64,000 nucleotides of DNA from Sellimonas catena (GTDB lineage: Bacteria; Bacillota; Clostridia; Lachnospirales; Lachnospiraceae). The translations under genes and the position numbers were made by a program. Shown here in pieces: positions 34,434-41,656 of the stretch. Under the pieces are notes generated by a model. It was not told where the DNA came from, searched no databases, and saw nothing but the letters and a program-made list of their open reading frames with translations. The stretch lies in NCBI RefSeq assembly GCF_045063725.1, contig NZ_CP173695.1; one strand, given 5' to 3'. Within the stretch, counting starts at the first letter, position 1, and each line of letters opens with the position of its first letter.

Positions 34434-34492
34434 CATATACTCTGTATTGGGAGCGACAAAATCGGACATGATTTTAGAAATTTTTTGAAATT
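34434..34492 (-). promoter_or_regulatory. Promoter-like element upstream of the ssb/transfer operon, copy A
   Basis: This 59-bp segment matches 41344-41402 at 47 positions by my alignment. On the minus strand it reads ATGTCCGATTTTG, a variable stretch, then TACAGAGTATATG. TATATG could be a -10, with no good -35, which would suit an activator-dependent promoter. Both copies lie in gene-free DNA ahead of leftward operons: ssb and transfer here, the excisionase-like genes and integrase at the other. Confidence 0.55.
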
Positions 34493-34516
34493 ATTTTTTG
34501 AAGTGTAAAAAGATAT

Positions 34517-34546
34517 AAAAAAAAGATGCCAGGATTTCTCCTGACA
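34517..34546 (-). terminator. Strong intrinsic terminator of the accessory cassette
   Basis: Minus strand: TGTCAGGA, GAAA loop, TCCTGGCA, then TCT and a run of eight T. It ends leftward transcripts from the four-gene cassette (34597-36339) before the transfer-operon promoter. Confidence 0.85.
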
Positions 34547-34562
34547 CCATAGTGACTATGCC

Positions 34563-34589
34563 AACTTCGTGCCCACTGGGCACAAGGTT
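34563..34589. repeat. GTGCCC palindrome, copy 1
   Basis: Core GTGCCCACTGGGCAC (34569-34583) with extended symmetry AACTT...AAGGTT. Related copies are at 36353-36378 and 36417-36443, so the copies flank the four-gene cassette. There is no T run on either side, so a protein-binding site is more likely than a terminator. Confidence 0.75.
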
Positions 34590-34596
34590 GATTGTA

Positions 34597-34806
34597 TTAT
34601 TCTTCATTTCCTAATGATATTGGTTCTTTCTTTGTTTTCTTGTTTTTAGATATCATCTTATGACCTGTGTAAATAGCCATAATCATACAAAGCAAAGAAC
34701 TTGCCGCAAAATATTTATGGCTTGATTTTGAACCTTTATATCCGCTATAAAAAGTTCCTAGCATCGTTATCAATGCTCCGACAGACCAATATTCATGAGC
34801 TTTCAT
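34597..34806 (-). CDS. Small two-helix membrane protein (DUF6219-like)
   Basis: A 69-residue protein with two hydrophobic helices (VGALITMLGTFYSGY and YFAASSLLCMIMAIYTG) and a basic/acidic tail. It resembles small membrane proteins annotated as DUF6219; the function is unknown. AGGGAGATGTTAGA precedes the ATG. It is the last gene of the palindrome-flanked cassette. Confidence 0.65.
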   Translation of the reverse strand: MKAHEYWSVGALITMLGTFYSGYKGSKSSHKYFAASSLLCMIMAIYTGHKMISKNKKTKKEPISLGNEE

Positions 34807-34881
34807 TCTAACATCTCCCTTTGTGTTAATTTTAATATGTACCGTTTGATGAAATATGCAAACAGGAATTTGGAACGTGCT

Positions 34882-35406
34882 TTATAAATTTTTTCCGATC
34901 CCCTCAAGTTCGTTCATGGAATCCTTGTTTTTTTCAAGTTCATCTCTGGCTGTTGCATAATATGATTTTTTGAAAAGCATATCCCATGAAAGATATTTTG
35001 CCATACAGTCAAACTGCTTATCAATCAGCTCATACTGGATACTGTCTACGGGAGAACCGCCTACAACAATCGTGCCAACTTTTTTATTTTTTAACTGCAA
35101 TCCACGGCAGTAGCACTTATCAATGATAAGTTTCAATTGTGCTGACATTCCCCACCAATAAACTGGTGTAGCAAAAAGAATCATATCTGCGGCAGCAATT
35201 TTATCAATTGTAGGATTTGTATCATCCTTATCGACGCATCCCTTAGAGCATTGACAGACACCACATCCCTTGCATGGTGCAATGTTGAGTTTGTCAGGTT
35301 CAATGATTTCAATTTCATTCTTTTCTGATGCTCCTTTTATAAATGCATTGATTGCTGTCAGCGTGTTTCCTTTTCTGGCACTTCCATTAATGATTACAAT
35401 TTTCAT
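34882..35406 (-). CDS. Flavodoxin-fold NAD(P)H-dependent FMN reductase
   Basis: A 174-residue protein of the NADPH-dependent FMN reductase / flavodoxin-like family. MKIVIINGSARKGNTLTAIN is the FMN phosphate-binding loop, FATPVYWWGMSAQLKLIID the flavin-binding P-x-Y-W-G motif. In between, CKGCGVCQCSKGC has four or more cysteines in a ferredoxin-like spacing, as in the iron-sulfur flavoprotein relatives. The ATG at 35406 follows GGAGGATACACGC. As ICE cargo it could act in redox defence or quinone/nitro-compound reduction; the substrate cannot be inferred. Confidence 0.85.
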   Translation of the reverse strand: MKIVIINGSARKGNTLTAINAFIKGASEKNEIEIIEPDKLNIAPCKGCGVCQCSKGCVDKDDTNPTIDKIAAADMILFATPVYWWGMSAQLKLIIDKCYCRGLQLKNKKVGTIVVGGSPVDSIQYELIDKQFDCMAKYLSWDMLFKKSYYATARDELEKNKDSMNELEGIGKNL

Positions 35407-35430
35407 GCGTGTATCCTCCAACTTCCGATT

Positions 35431-35988
35431 TCATGATATCATTTCTAATACAGATTTTACCGTATTTTTCAGATTCAGTCCATCTTTTAATCCCATTCGA
35501 TAGAAAAATTCTTCTGTTTCTGCTCCACTGCTAAAAATTGCATTACAGTATTCCGTAATCACTTCTTCCTGTTCTTGGGATAACGTTTCCAGTAATTTCT
35601 GGTATTTCTTATCAATCTCACTTACTGGCTCTTTATCCTGCTTTAACTTCCATTCTGAATATGCTTTCCCCATATGCTCTGTAATTGTCAGATTCACAAA
35701 TTCCTGCACTTCCTCGGATATGGTGCTCGCAGATTCCTGTTTATCTTTCTTTTTATCATTTGATTTTTCAAGTGTCGTGTCATCAATATAACGAATGATT
35801 TCTCGAATATTTGACTTCATCGACTGCAGATATCCTTTCATCAGCACAGCTACTTTTCTAGCATCCGATTTTTCGGTTTCTTTTTCCAGCATATAAAACT
35901 CTTCCAGTTCTTTCAGAATATCCATCCCTGCTTTCATCTGAAATTCCACCTCAAGCAAATCATCCATCACTTTATATAATTCTTCCAT
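35431..35988 (-). CDS. Hypothetical helical ICE protein
   Basis: A 185-residue acidic protein, mostly helix, which I do not recognise. The N-terminal half (ELYKVMDDLLEVEFQMKAGM onwards) is predicted coiled coil, the middle is lysine-rich, and the C-terminal part (QEEVITEYCNAIFSSGAETE, then FFYRMGLKDGL) resembles the ends of small proteins from Clostridia of unknown function. It is 24 bp upstream of the flavin reductase in the same direction. Confidence 0.65.
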   Translation of the reverse strand: MEELYKVMDDLLEVEFQMKAGMDILKELEEFYMLEKETEKSDARKVAVLMKGYLQSMKSNIREIIRYIDDTTLEKSNDKKKDKQESASTISEEVQEFVNLTITEHMGKAYSEWKLKQDKEPVSEIDKKYQKLLETLSQEQEEVITEYCNAIFSSGAETEEFFYRMGLKDGLNLKNTVKSVLEMIS

Positions 35989-36033
35989 TGTTTATTTCTG
36001 CCTTTCCATATAGCGCCACTATATTTTCCACAA

Positions 36034-36339
36034 TCATCCAAAAATAAATTCCTGTAATCCACATTTCACAACTTCAATTACTGCAACTATCCCCATACCG
36101 ATATGTGGGAGTAGAACAAACACTACTGTCGTAATAATCGCTGATTTCATTGTCCAGTCCGTACTGATTCCAAACCCAATACTCAAAACTTCTGTCACAA
36201 CAGAGATTCCGGCTATCAGATAGCAGAATCCAGCAGATAACCCAACCAGGAACACCAGCACAATATTCACCGCTGCAAGTACCAGCCAAACAGGAGCTGC
36301 AATAATTCGAAATGGCAGTTTTATCATAAATCTCAACAT
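36034..36339 (-). CDS. Small polytopic membrane protein
   Basis: A 101-residue hydrophobic protein with three probable membrane helices (IIAAPVWLVLAAVNIVLVFL, FCYLIAGISVVTEVLSIGF and SAIITTVVFVLLPHIGMGIV). The ATG at 36339 is preceded by AGGAGGAAGAATT; the longer open frame would begin inside palindrome copy 2. It is the first gene of the cassette. No family was recognised with confidence. Confidence 0.65.
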   Translation of the reverse strand: MLRFMIKLPFRIIAAPVWLVLAAVNIVLVFLVGLSAGFCYLIAGISVVTEVLSIGFGISTDWTMKSAIITTVVFVLLPHIGMGIVAVIEVVKCGLQEFIFG

Positions 36340-36352
36340 AATTCTTCCTCCT

Positions 36353-36378
36353 ACTTTGTGCCCAGTGGACACAAGGTT
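36353..36378. repeat. GTGCCC palindrome, copy 2 (one mismatch)
   Basis: Core GTGCCCAGTGGACAC (36358-36372), flanked by ACTTT and AAGGTT. It lies 14 bp upstream of the membrane-protein start codon, overlapping where its promoter should be, so it could be an operator. Confidence 0.7.
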
Positions 36379-36416
36379 ATTTTAGCATATCTGCCAGATA
36401 TGACTATCTCTTTTTA

Positions 36417-36443
36417 AACTTCGTGCCCAGTGGGCACAAAGTT
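36417..36443. repeat. GTGCCC palindrome, copy 3
   Basis: Core GTGCCCAGTGGGCAC (36423-36437), extended to AACTT...AAGTT. It begins 2 bp beyond the rep stop codon and 38 bp from copy 2. With parB only 1.1 kb away, a parS-like centromere is a candidate role. Confidence 0.75.
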
Positions 36444-36444
36444 C

Positions 36445-37539
36445 TTACCTGTCTGGAATATCCTTCCCCCAGTACATGTCATGTCGAACTTCAGCATCAT
36501 AAAACTGATTGATTGTTGCAGGAGCGTTATACAATACCGTCAGCATATACTGCCGGATATTCTTCACTTTGCTTGTACTCCTGTCAAGACTGAAAAACAC
36601 ATACTGGATGTGTTCATACCCGACTTTGAGCAAACGGCTCTTGACCACTTGTGTAGGCACAGCTTCCCCATTGATCTGTTGATATGTCTTTGTCGAACAT
36701 ATTGCATCCAGCATCAGCTCTACCAGCTCTTCTACTCGTCCAGTTCCATAGCTCTGACAAAGGATCTCATATTCGATATTATCATGAATTAACTGTCGAT
36801 ACTCATTTCTCTCCTGTATCCTATCTCTCCCTTTCTCTTGTTCAGATAGATATTGATAAGATTCATTCTCACTAAATTCAGTATAATTATATTCAGTATT
36901 ATTACAGTTTGTTTTTGAAACTTCTTGAAGTTTGTTTTCTAAACTTCTTGAAGTTTGTTTTTCAAACTCCTTGAAGTTTGTTTTTGAAACTTCTTGAAGT
37001 TTATTTTTCAAACTTCCTGAAGTTTGTTTTTCAAACTTCTGTGTATTTACGGGCTTTTCCGGCTCTTTTTTTGCATATTCTTCTATTTCTGTCTCTGTAT
37101 TTTCTTTTCTCTCTGCTACATTTTCCGGTGTTTCTTCCGAATCAAAGATTGCTGGCTCATCTGGATATTCTGTCAGGCTGAAATTTTTCACGTAAATAAC
37201 ATTTGTTTTTCCAAGTCCGATTCGCCTCTTCTCAATCAATCCAATCCCTTTTTCCTGATCCAGCTCTTTTAGACAATTCACAGCCTTATTCCTGCCACAG
37301 TTAAGCATTTCCATAATCTCTTCCACCGAAAAGAAAATATATGCCCTGTCCTCTTCATCAAACCACCGGTTCTTGATGGACAGTGACATCCGGTCTAACA
37401 TCAGTCCGTACAGCACCTTTGCTTCGCAGGAGAGATTTTTAAAATATTCACTTGTAAACAGCAGTTTGGGAATACGATAAAAACTGTACATATCGCATTC
37501 CATTCCTTGAAAATAATGGAATGTTGCTCTTATACTCAT
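36445..37539 (-). CDS. repA: Replication initiator of the RepA_N family
   Basis: A 364-residue protein. Residues ~15-120 form the RepA_N winged-helix domain (YSFYRIPKLLFTSEYFKNLS, then EAKVLYGLMLDRM and FFSVEEIMEMLNCGRNKAV). The middle has a repeated segment (FEKQTSGSLKNKLQEVSKTN and FEKQTSRSLENKLQEVSKTN, 23-residue period) created by 23-bp DNA iterons. The C-terminal region (MLDAICSTKTYQQINGEAVP, then VKSRLLKVGYEHIQYVFFSL) is the domain found in ICE and plasmid RepA_N proteins. In RepA_N plasmids the origin lies within the rep gene. The start follows AAGGGAGGGATGTGTC. parB and parA lie immediately upstream, giving a plasmid-like replication and partition block. Confidence 0.92.
   Translation of the reverse strand: MSIRATFHYFQGMECDMYSFYRIPKLLFTSEYFKNLSCEAKVLYGLMLDRMSLSIKNRWFDEEDRAYIFFSVEEIMEMLNCGRNKAVNCLKELDQEKGIGLIEKRRIGLGKTNVIYVKNFSLTEYPDEPAIFDSEETPENVAERKENTETEIEEYAKKEPEKPVNTQKFEKQTSGSLKNKLQEVSKTNFKEFEKQTSRSLENKLQEVSKTNCNNTEYNYTEFSENESYQYLSEQEKGRDRIQERNEYRQLIHDNIEYEILCQSYGTGRVEELVELMLDAICSTKTYQQINGEAVPTQVVKSRLLKVGYEHIQYVFFSLDRSTSKVKNIRQYMLTVLYNAPATINQFYDAEVRHDMYWGKDIPDR
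36918..37039. repeat. 23-bp iterons inside repA (candidate replication origin)
   Basis: AAACTTCTTGAAGTTT or a one- to two-base variant starts at 36918, 36941, 36964, 36987 and 37010, and a half copy (AAACTTC) at 37033: six units at exactly 23-bp spacing, separated by GTTTTTC-like 7-mers. Each unit is itself an inverted repeat with 7-bp arms. Three units equal one 23-codon protein repeat, so the DNA repeat also fixes a protein repeat. Confidence 0.9.
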
Positions 37540-37563
37540 GACACATCCCTCCCTTCGTACTTA

Positions 37564-38430
37564 TCAATGATTCTGATTGCTCCATTCCTCCAAAAGCTGA
37601 CATATAACAGTCCGTATCTTCTGTTCATCATACTCTGGAGGAAAATACTTCTTAATTTCATCCTGTTTTAATGTTACCGTTGTTTTCTTTTTACGCTCTC
37701 CTATAACCAGGAGCCGCACAATCTCTTTTGTCAGCGTTTTTTCTTCTCGATGTTGCCTTATTTTTTTTGCCTGTTCCAGACTTGGATATTTTCCGGTACT
37801 CTCATGCACTTCCTCCACCATCTCCTGTTCTGGAACCGTAAGGTAGGAAAGCTCTACACCTACCTGCAATCCGATTACATCACGATCTACTGCGTTTAAT
37901 AGGTCATTCATCAGATAAGTAAGCCGGATATAGCGATACACCTGCCTTGCACTGTCATTTGCGTTCTTTCCAATGTCTTTCGCACTGATACCGCCTGATG
38001 TTCCCTGATGATTCATTGCTTCCATCTTCATACGGTAAGCAAATGCCTTTTCACTTGGGAGTATATTAGGTCTCTGCAGATTGCTGTCTACCATCGCACG
38101 GACAGCTGTATCTTGATCCATATTTCTGATAATAACCGGAACCTCTTTAAGACCAGCAAGTTGTGCCGCATGTCTCCTTCTGTGACCGGCGATGATTTCA
38201 TATTCACCATCACCCAGCGGTCGTACCAGTAATGCTGTAAGAATTCCCTCTTCTTTCACACTTTCCACCAGTTCCGCCATTGCCTCATCATCATTTACTT
38301 GAAATGGATGGTTCTCGAAAGAATGTAAATGCTCAAGTGAAACCTGCTGGATATCGTTCGTTTCTTCTCCTCCTCCAAGTAATTCATCATAAGATGTCAG
38401 TTTTATCTTCGATGCACTTCTACCTTTCAT
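37564..38430 (-). CDS. parB: ParB/Spo0J family partition protein
   Basis: A 288-residue protein. The N-terminal CTP-binding ParB domain has AGHRRRHAAQLAGLKEVPVI and NLQRPNILPSEKAFAYRMKM; a helix-turn-helix region (ISAKDIGKNANDSARQVYRY) follows. The C-terminal ~60 residues (IRLLVIGERKKKTTVTLKQD) are typical of ICE ParB proteins. It should bind a centromere site and work with ParA. The start overlaps parA by 11 nt. Confidence 0.93.
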   Translation of the reverse strand: MKGRSASKIKLTSYDELLGGGEETNDIQQVSLEHLHSFENHPFQVNDDEAMAELVESVKEEGILTALLVRPLGDGEYEIIAGHRRRHAAQLAGLKEVPVIIRNMDQDTAVRAMVDSNLQRPNILPSEKAFAYRMKMEAMNHQGTSGGISAKDIGKNANDSARQVYRYIRLTYLMNDLLNAVDRDVIGLQVGVELSYLTVPEQEMVEEVHESTGKYPSLEQAKKIRQHREEKTLTKEIVRLLVIGERKKKTTVTLKQDEIKKYFPPEYDEQKIRTVICQLLEEWSNQNH

Positions 38431-39226
38431 CCAAAAGCACCTCCTGTGTCATCTGCCAATATGCAGCCGCTACTTTTCCTTTTGGATCATGCTCAAATAT
38501 GCTGATTCCTTCCGCACTGATTTCAGCTGCTCGTACTGAAAATGGAATACTCTGTGGAAAAATCTTAATCTGGTTTCCATATGTATCAAAAATCAGATCA
38601 GATATATCTCTTGCATAGTTCGTTCGGTTATCCACCATTGTGATCAATATACCTCCAATTTTCAGTTGTTTGTTCAGCTGTCTTCGCACCTTTCCTATCG
38701 TCCGTATCAGCTGTTCTAGACCCTTTACAGGAAGATAAGCCGCCTGGACAGGTATAATAACTGCATCGACACTGGCAAGTGCATTGATCGTCAGCATTCC
38801 AAGTGATGGCATACAGTCAATCAATATATAGTCGTATTCTTCTCTCATTCTTTCTATATATTGTTTTAAGACAAGTTCCCTGCTCATAATATTTACAAGT
38901 GAAACTTCCATTCCAGAGAGTTCGATGTTTGCCGGAATCAAATCAATTCCTTCCTGGTGATGTAAAATTCCCAGTGTATTTTCAAATAGTTCATCTTCTA
39001 CAATCTTTGTCAGAATAGTAGCCAGTGTGATTGGTAATTCATCTGGGTTATGATACCCAAGACTTGCTGTCATACTTCCCTGCGGATCATTGTCAATCAC
39101 AAGCACTTTCTTCCCTGCTTTTGCAAGTCCGACTGCCAGATTCACGCAACTTGTTGTCTTGCCAACCCCGCCTTTTTGTGAACACAATGCCAGCACTTTA
39201 CAATCCTTCATTACTTTCTCTTCCAT
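38420..39226 (-). CDS. parA: ParA/Soj family partition ATPase
   Basis: A 268-residue Walker-type ATPase: deviant Walker A SQKGGVGKTTSCVNLAVGLA near residues 16-35, VLVIDNDPQGSMTASLGY, and YDYILIDCMPSLGMLTINAL. It moves or positions DNA with ParB. The ATG at 39226 follows GGGAGGATAAAAAGG; its first 29 nt overlap the MobC-like gene, so translation is probably coupled. Confidence 0.95.
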   Translation of the reverse strand: MEEKVMKDCKVLALCSQKGGVGKTTSCVNLAVGLAKAGKKVLVIDNDPQGSMTASLGYHNPDELPITLATILTKIVEDELFENTLGILHHQEGIDLIPANIELSGMEVSLVNIMSRELVLKQYIERMREEYDYILIDCMPSLGMLTINALASVDAVIIPVQAAYLPVKGLEQLIRTIGKVRRQLNKQLKIGGILITMVDNRTNYARDISDLIFDTYGNQIKIFPQSIPFSVRAAEISAEGISIFEHDPKGKVAAAYWQMTQEVLLDER

Positions 39227-39590
39227 CCTTTTTATCCTCCCATAAATAACTTGAACCTTTCAGCATCCATAATGCTGCTTCCAAAAATGCAAGATACCGT
39301 TCTGTCATACTATCAAGAACCGGTTCTGAAATAACTGGTTTTTCAGACTTCAAATCTTTTGCCACATCCTCCAAAACCAAACTCATTTCCTTCATTTCTG
39401 ACCGGATAATCTCAATTGTTTCTTTCTTTCCAACAACACATACCTGATTGTAAATGCATGATCGGACGATATAATCCTGTTTTTTCATTCCGCTCACTTT
39501 CACTCGTTCTTCGATTGTTGCTTTTTCATAAGAATTCACCCGAAAAGAAATGGTCGTTGTGTTGTGTTTTCCATGTCTGTCACCAGCCAT
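39198..39590 (-). CDS. Ribbon-helix-helix protein, MobC-like relaxosome candidate
   Basis: A 130-residue protein with an N-terminal ribbon-helix-helix (TTISFRVNSYEKATIEERVK, then VSGMKKQDYIVRSCI) as in MobC-type plasmid mobilisation accessory proteins that bind oriT. The rest is helical. No relaxase is adjacent; its place between int and parA might equally suit a regulator of the par-rep operon. GGAGGAATAAGCG precedes the ATG. Confidence 0.65.
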   Translation of the reverse strand: MAGDRHGKHNTTTISFRVNSYEKATIEERVKVSGMKKQDYIVRSCIYNQVCVVGKKETIEIIRSEMKEMSLVLEDVAKDLKSEKPVISEPVLDSMTERYLAFLEAALWMLKGSSYLWEDKKDGRESNEGL

Positions 39591-39593
39591 CGC

Positions 39594-40673
39594 TTATTCC
39601 TCCTCTTCCTCATGTTTCTTATCTAGCAAACCTGCTAATTTACTCTGTGTAGACGGATACAGATGTGAATAAGTGTTCAACGTGGTTTCCACCTTTTCAT
39701 GTCCAAGGCGTTCTGCAATCTCCAATGGAGCCACCCCCATATCAACCAGCATACTGGCATGGGAATGGCGGAGATCATGAAGTCGTATCCGCTTTACACC
39801 AGACCGCTCGATTCCGGTAGCCATACAATGTTCCATATGCGATTTGGTAAACCGAAAAAGTCTTTCCTTTTTCATAATTCCATACAAATGACTGCAATAC
39901 TCCCGAAATTCCTCTGCAAGAAAATCCGGCATCGTAATCACACGGATACTCTTTGGAGTTTTCGGCTGCGTGATCATATCCTTTCCTTTCAGTCTCTGAT
40001 AAGATTTATTGATTGATATGGTTTTCTCTTCAAGATTGATGTCATTATAAGTAAGTGCAAGCAATTCACCGATACGCATTCCGGTCCAGTACAACAAAAG
40101 AAACGCCATTCTTGTCTCCGGCTTATCACTTACTGTCTCCAGAAAAGCATTGAACTCTTCCTGCATCCAGAAGTCCTTCGGTTCTCCTTTACTCTTGCCA
40201 ATCGCTCCTGCCTTCCTGCAGGGATTATCCTGCAGGTTATAATACCGCATTGCATAATTGAAGATTGCAGTCAGCTGGCAGTTCACTGTTTTCAGATAAG
40301 TAGGAGAATATCCTTTTCCATTCTTATCCTTATACGTCAGCAACTCATTCTGCCATGCACGGACGTCTGCCACCGTAATTTCACTGAGAATCTTCTTTTC
40401 AAAATAAGGCTTGATTTTCAGGTCAATAATATATCGCTTCGTGTACATAGTGTTTTCTCTGAGACGGACATCCATATCTTTGTAATAAATCTCCAGAAAA
40501 TTTCCAAATTCAATATCCACACCCTGGCTCTGCTGTTGCAGGAAATCTCTTTCCCATTCCTTAGCTTCACCCTTGGTCCTGAATCCTCTTTTCTGTTTTC
40601 TTTTCCGATTTCCCTGCCAGTCTTTGTAATAGACCTGTACTTTCCAGTTTTTTCCTTCTTTGTAAACCCCCAT
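39594..40673 (-). CDS. int: Tyrosine site-specific integrase of the ICE
   Basis: A 359-residue tyrosine recombinase of the Tn916/phage Int type. The N-terminal ~55 residues are a basic arm-binding domain (WKVQVYYKDWQGNRKRKQKR), residues ~60-160 the SAM-like core-binding domain, and the rest the catalytic domain. Catalytic residues: R200 (WTGMRIGELL), H299 and R302 (LHDLRHSHAS), H325 (LGHEKVETT) and the nucleophile Y335 (LNTYSHLYP). It should integrate and excise the element at guaA. It follows the third excisionase-like gene by 2 bp and precedes the MobC-like gene by 3 bp. Confidence 0.95.
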   Translation of the reverse strand: MGVYKEGKNWKVQVYYKDWQGNRKRKQKRGFRTKGEAKEWERDFLQQQSQGVDIEFGNFLEIYYKDMDVRLRENTMYTKRYIIDLKIKPYFEKKILSEITVADVRAWQNELLTYKDKNGKGYSPTYLKTVNCQLTAIFNYAMRYYNLQDNPCRKAGAIGKSKGEPKDFWMQEEFNAFLETVSDKPETRMAFLLLYWTGMRIGELLALTYNDINLEEKTISINKSYQRLKGKDMITQPKTPKSIRVITMPDFLAEEFREYCSHLYGIMKKERLFRFTKSHMEHCMATGIERSGVKRIRLHDLRHSHASMLVDMGVAPLEIAERLGHEKVETTLNTYSHLYPSTQSKLAGLLDKKHEEEEE

Positions 40674-40675
40674 TG

Positions 40676-40873
40676 CTAATCCTCGACTTTCATGCCATAA
40701 ATCTTTTCTGCCAGGAATTTCGTAGAGATTTTTCCAGCTACTACAATATAGCCTTTTGCCTTCAATTCTTTGTTGTATTCTCGCATCAGACTATATGCAT
40801 AAGTTTTTGAAACTCCAAGAATTGCACACACATCATCCACATCCATATACATTTTTTCCTGCATCATACTCAT
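40676..40873 (-). CDS. Excisionase-like helix-turn-helix protein, third of three
   Basis: A 65-residue AlpA/excisionase-type winged helix protein: MYMDVDDVCAILGVSKTYAY, then a KGYIVVAGKISTKFLAEKIYG tail-like segment split here into shorter parts, the last conserved in all three tandem copies. It is 2 bp before int, so it is the best candidate for the excisionase itself. The first ATG at 40873 has AAGGAGG upstream and overlaps the stop of the (restored) second copy. Confidence 0.8.
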   Translation of the reverse strand: MSMMQEKMYMDVDDVCAILGVSKTYAYSLMREYNKELKAKGYIVVAGKISTKFLAEKIYGMKVED

Positions 40874-41087
40874 ACCGCTTTATCCTCCTTCAAATACTGC
40901 TCAACATGTTCCAGACCATAGATCTTGTCCTCTACATAGCGGGTTGGCACCGACCGAGAATCACATAATAGTTCTTGCTTGCCAGATCGGCATTCATTCT
41001 TTCCACTACCCGGTAAGCAAACGAAACTGATAATCCAAAGAGTTCTGCAATGTCTTCCACTGATAAATACATTTTTCTCTTACGCAT
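40870..41087 (-). pseudogene. Excisionase-like helix-turn-helix protein, second of three, frameshifted
   Basis: The frame starts MRKRKMYLSVEDIAELFGLS, then SFAYRVVERMNADLA and YYVILGR. There it runs into CQPAM and a premature stop at 40932. One extra G near 40950-40951 would restore VPTRYVEDKIYGLEHVEQYL plus KEDKAV, matching the VPTKYF...FYG and ISTKFL...IYG segments of its neighbours, and would end at TGA 40870 overlapping the next ATG by 4 nt. The missing base is in a short G run, so a real mutation, phase variation or a sequencing/assembly error are all possible. The ATG at 41087 follows AAAGGAATGGTTTC; a longer upstream frame exists but lies within the first copy. Confidence 0.8.
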
Positions 41088-41307
41088 GAAACCATTCCTT
41101 TCCCTCTTCCTGTGGAATCTCACAAGTATCTTCTACTCCGTAGAAACGCTTCACAAAATACTTTGTCGGAACTTTTCCTCTAAGCGTCAGGTAGCCCTGT
41201 TCTTCCAGTTCCTTGTTCAGATTTCCGATGATTTCATAAGCCGATGTCTGTTTTACTTCCAGAAGTTCACATATATCGGCTGCCTTTAAAAATAATTTAT
41301 TCTGCAT
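41080..41307 (-). CDS. Excisionase-like helix-turn-helix protein, first of three
   Basis: A 75-residue protein: MQNKLFLKAADICELLEVKQ, then TSAYEIIGNLNKELEEQGYL and KVPTKYFVKRFYGVED. It is clearly paralogous to the next two genes. GGAGGTACTGATT precedes the ATG. It is the first gene inside the integrated element, about 37 bp downstream of copy B of the shared promoter-like element. Confidence 0.8.
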   Translation of the reverse strand: MQNKLFLKAADICELLEVKQTSAYEIIGNLNKELEEQGYLTLRGKVPTKYFVKRFYGVEDTCEIPQEEGKEWFHA

Positions 41308-41343
41308 AATCAGTACCTCCTGTGTTTTGAATATTTATCTCTT

Positions 41344-41402
41344 CATATACTCTGTACTGGCAGATGCAAAATCGGACATCATTTTCCGAAATTTATCAAA
41401 TT
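41344..41402 (-). promoter_or_regulatory. Promoter-like element upstream of the excisionase-like genes and int, copy B
   Basis: Matches 34434-34492 at 47 of 59 positions; conserved blocks are CATATACTCTGTA and CAAAATCGGACAT (plus strand). The -10-like TATATG lies 37 bp before the first gene. The spacing suggests shared control of recombination and transfer genes. Confidence 0.55.
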
Positions 41403-41656
41403 TTCTTGTTTTTTAATTCTCCATCAGTGTGATTACTGTGTCATGGAGTTTAAGCTCATCGAAAGTAAAGAACCTTTCTGTGGTATCTGTTTTCTAAATG
41501 CAGGCAACAAAAAAACAGTCTGCCTTGACGAAAATCACTTCAATCAAAACAAACTGTTCTTCATATTTACTCTAATTTTATTTTATGAGAATAACCGATT
41601 TCACGAAATTTGCAGGTGAATCTGGAATATAAACAAGAGAAAAAAATAATTTTTAA
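41403..41656. other. Gene-free right end of the ICE
   Basis: AT-rich DNA with no supported gene on either strand. It contains an imperfect hairpin around 41418-41450 (CTCCAT...ATGGAG) and a terminator-like sequence on the minus strand near 41507-41555 (AACAGTTTG...CAGACTGTTTTTTTG), which could stop guaA read-through into the element. Confidence 0.45.

Noticed and set aside
34320..34508. Plus-strand open frame in the ssb leader
   Set aside because: No convincing ribosome site and Phe/Leu/Cys-rich translation; all neighbouring signals are on the minus strand.
36918..37048. Regular short repeats resembling a CRISPR array
   Set aside because: The spacers are only 7 bp and nearly identical, and the repeat lies inside the coding sequence of repA; it is an iteron array.
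39198..39590. MobC-like gene taken as proof of a mobilisable plasmid-type oriT here
   Set aside because: No relaxase or oriT nick-site motif was recognised nearby; the ribbon-helix-helix alone is not specific.
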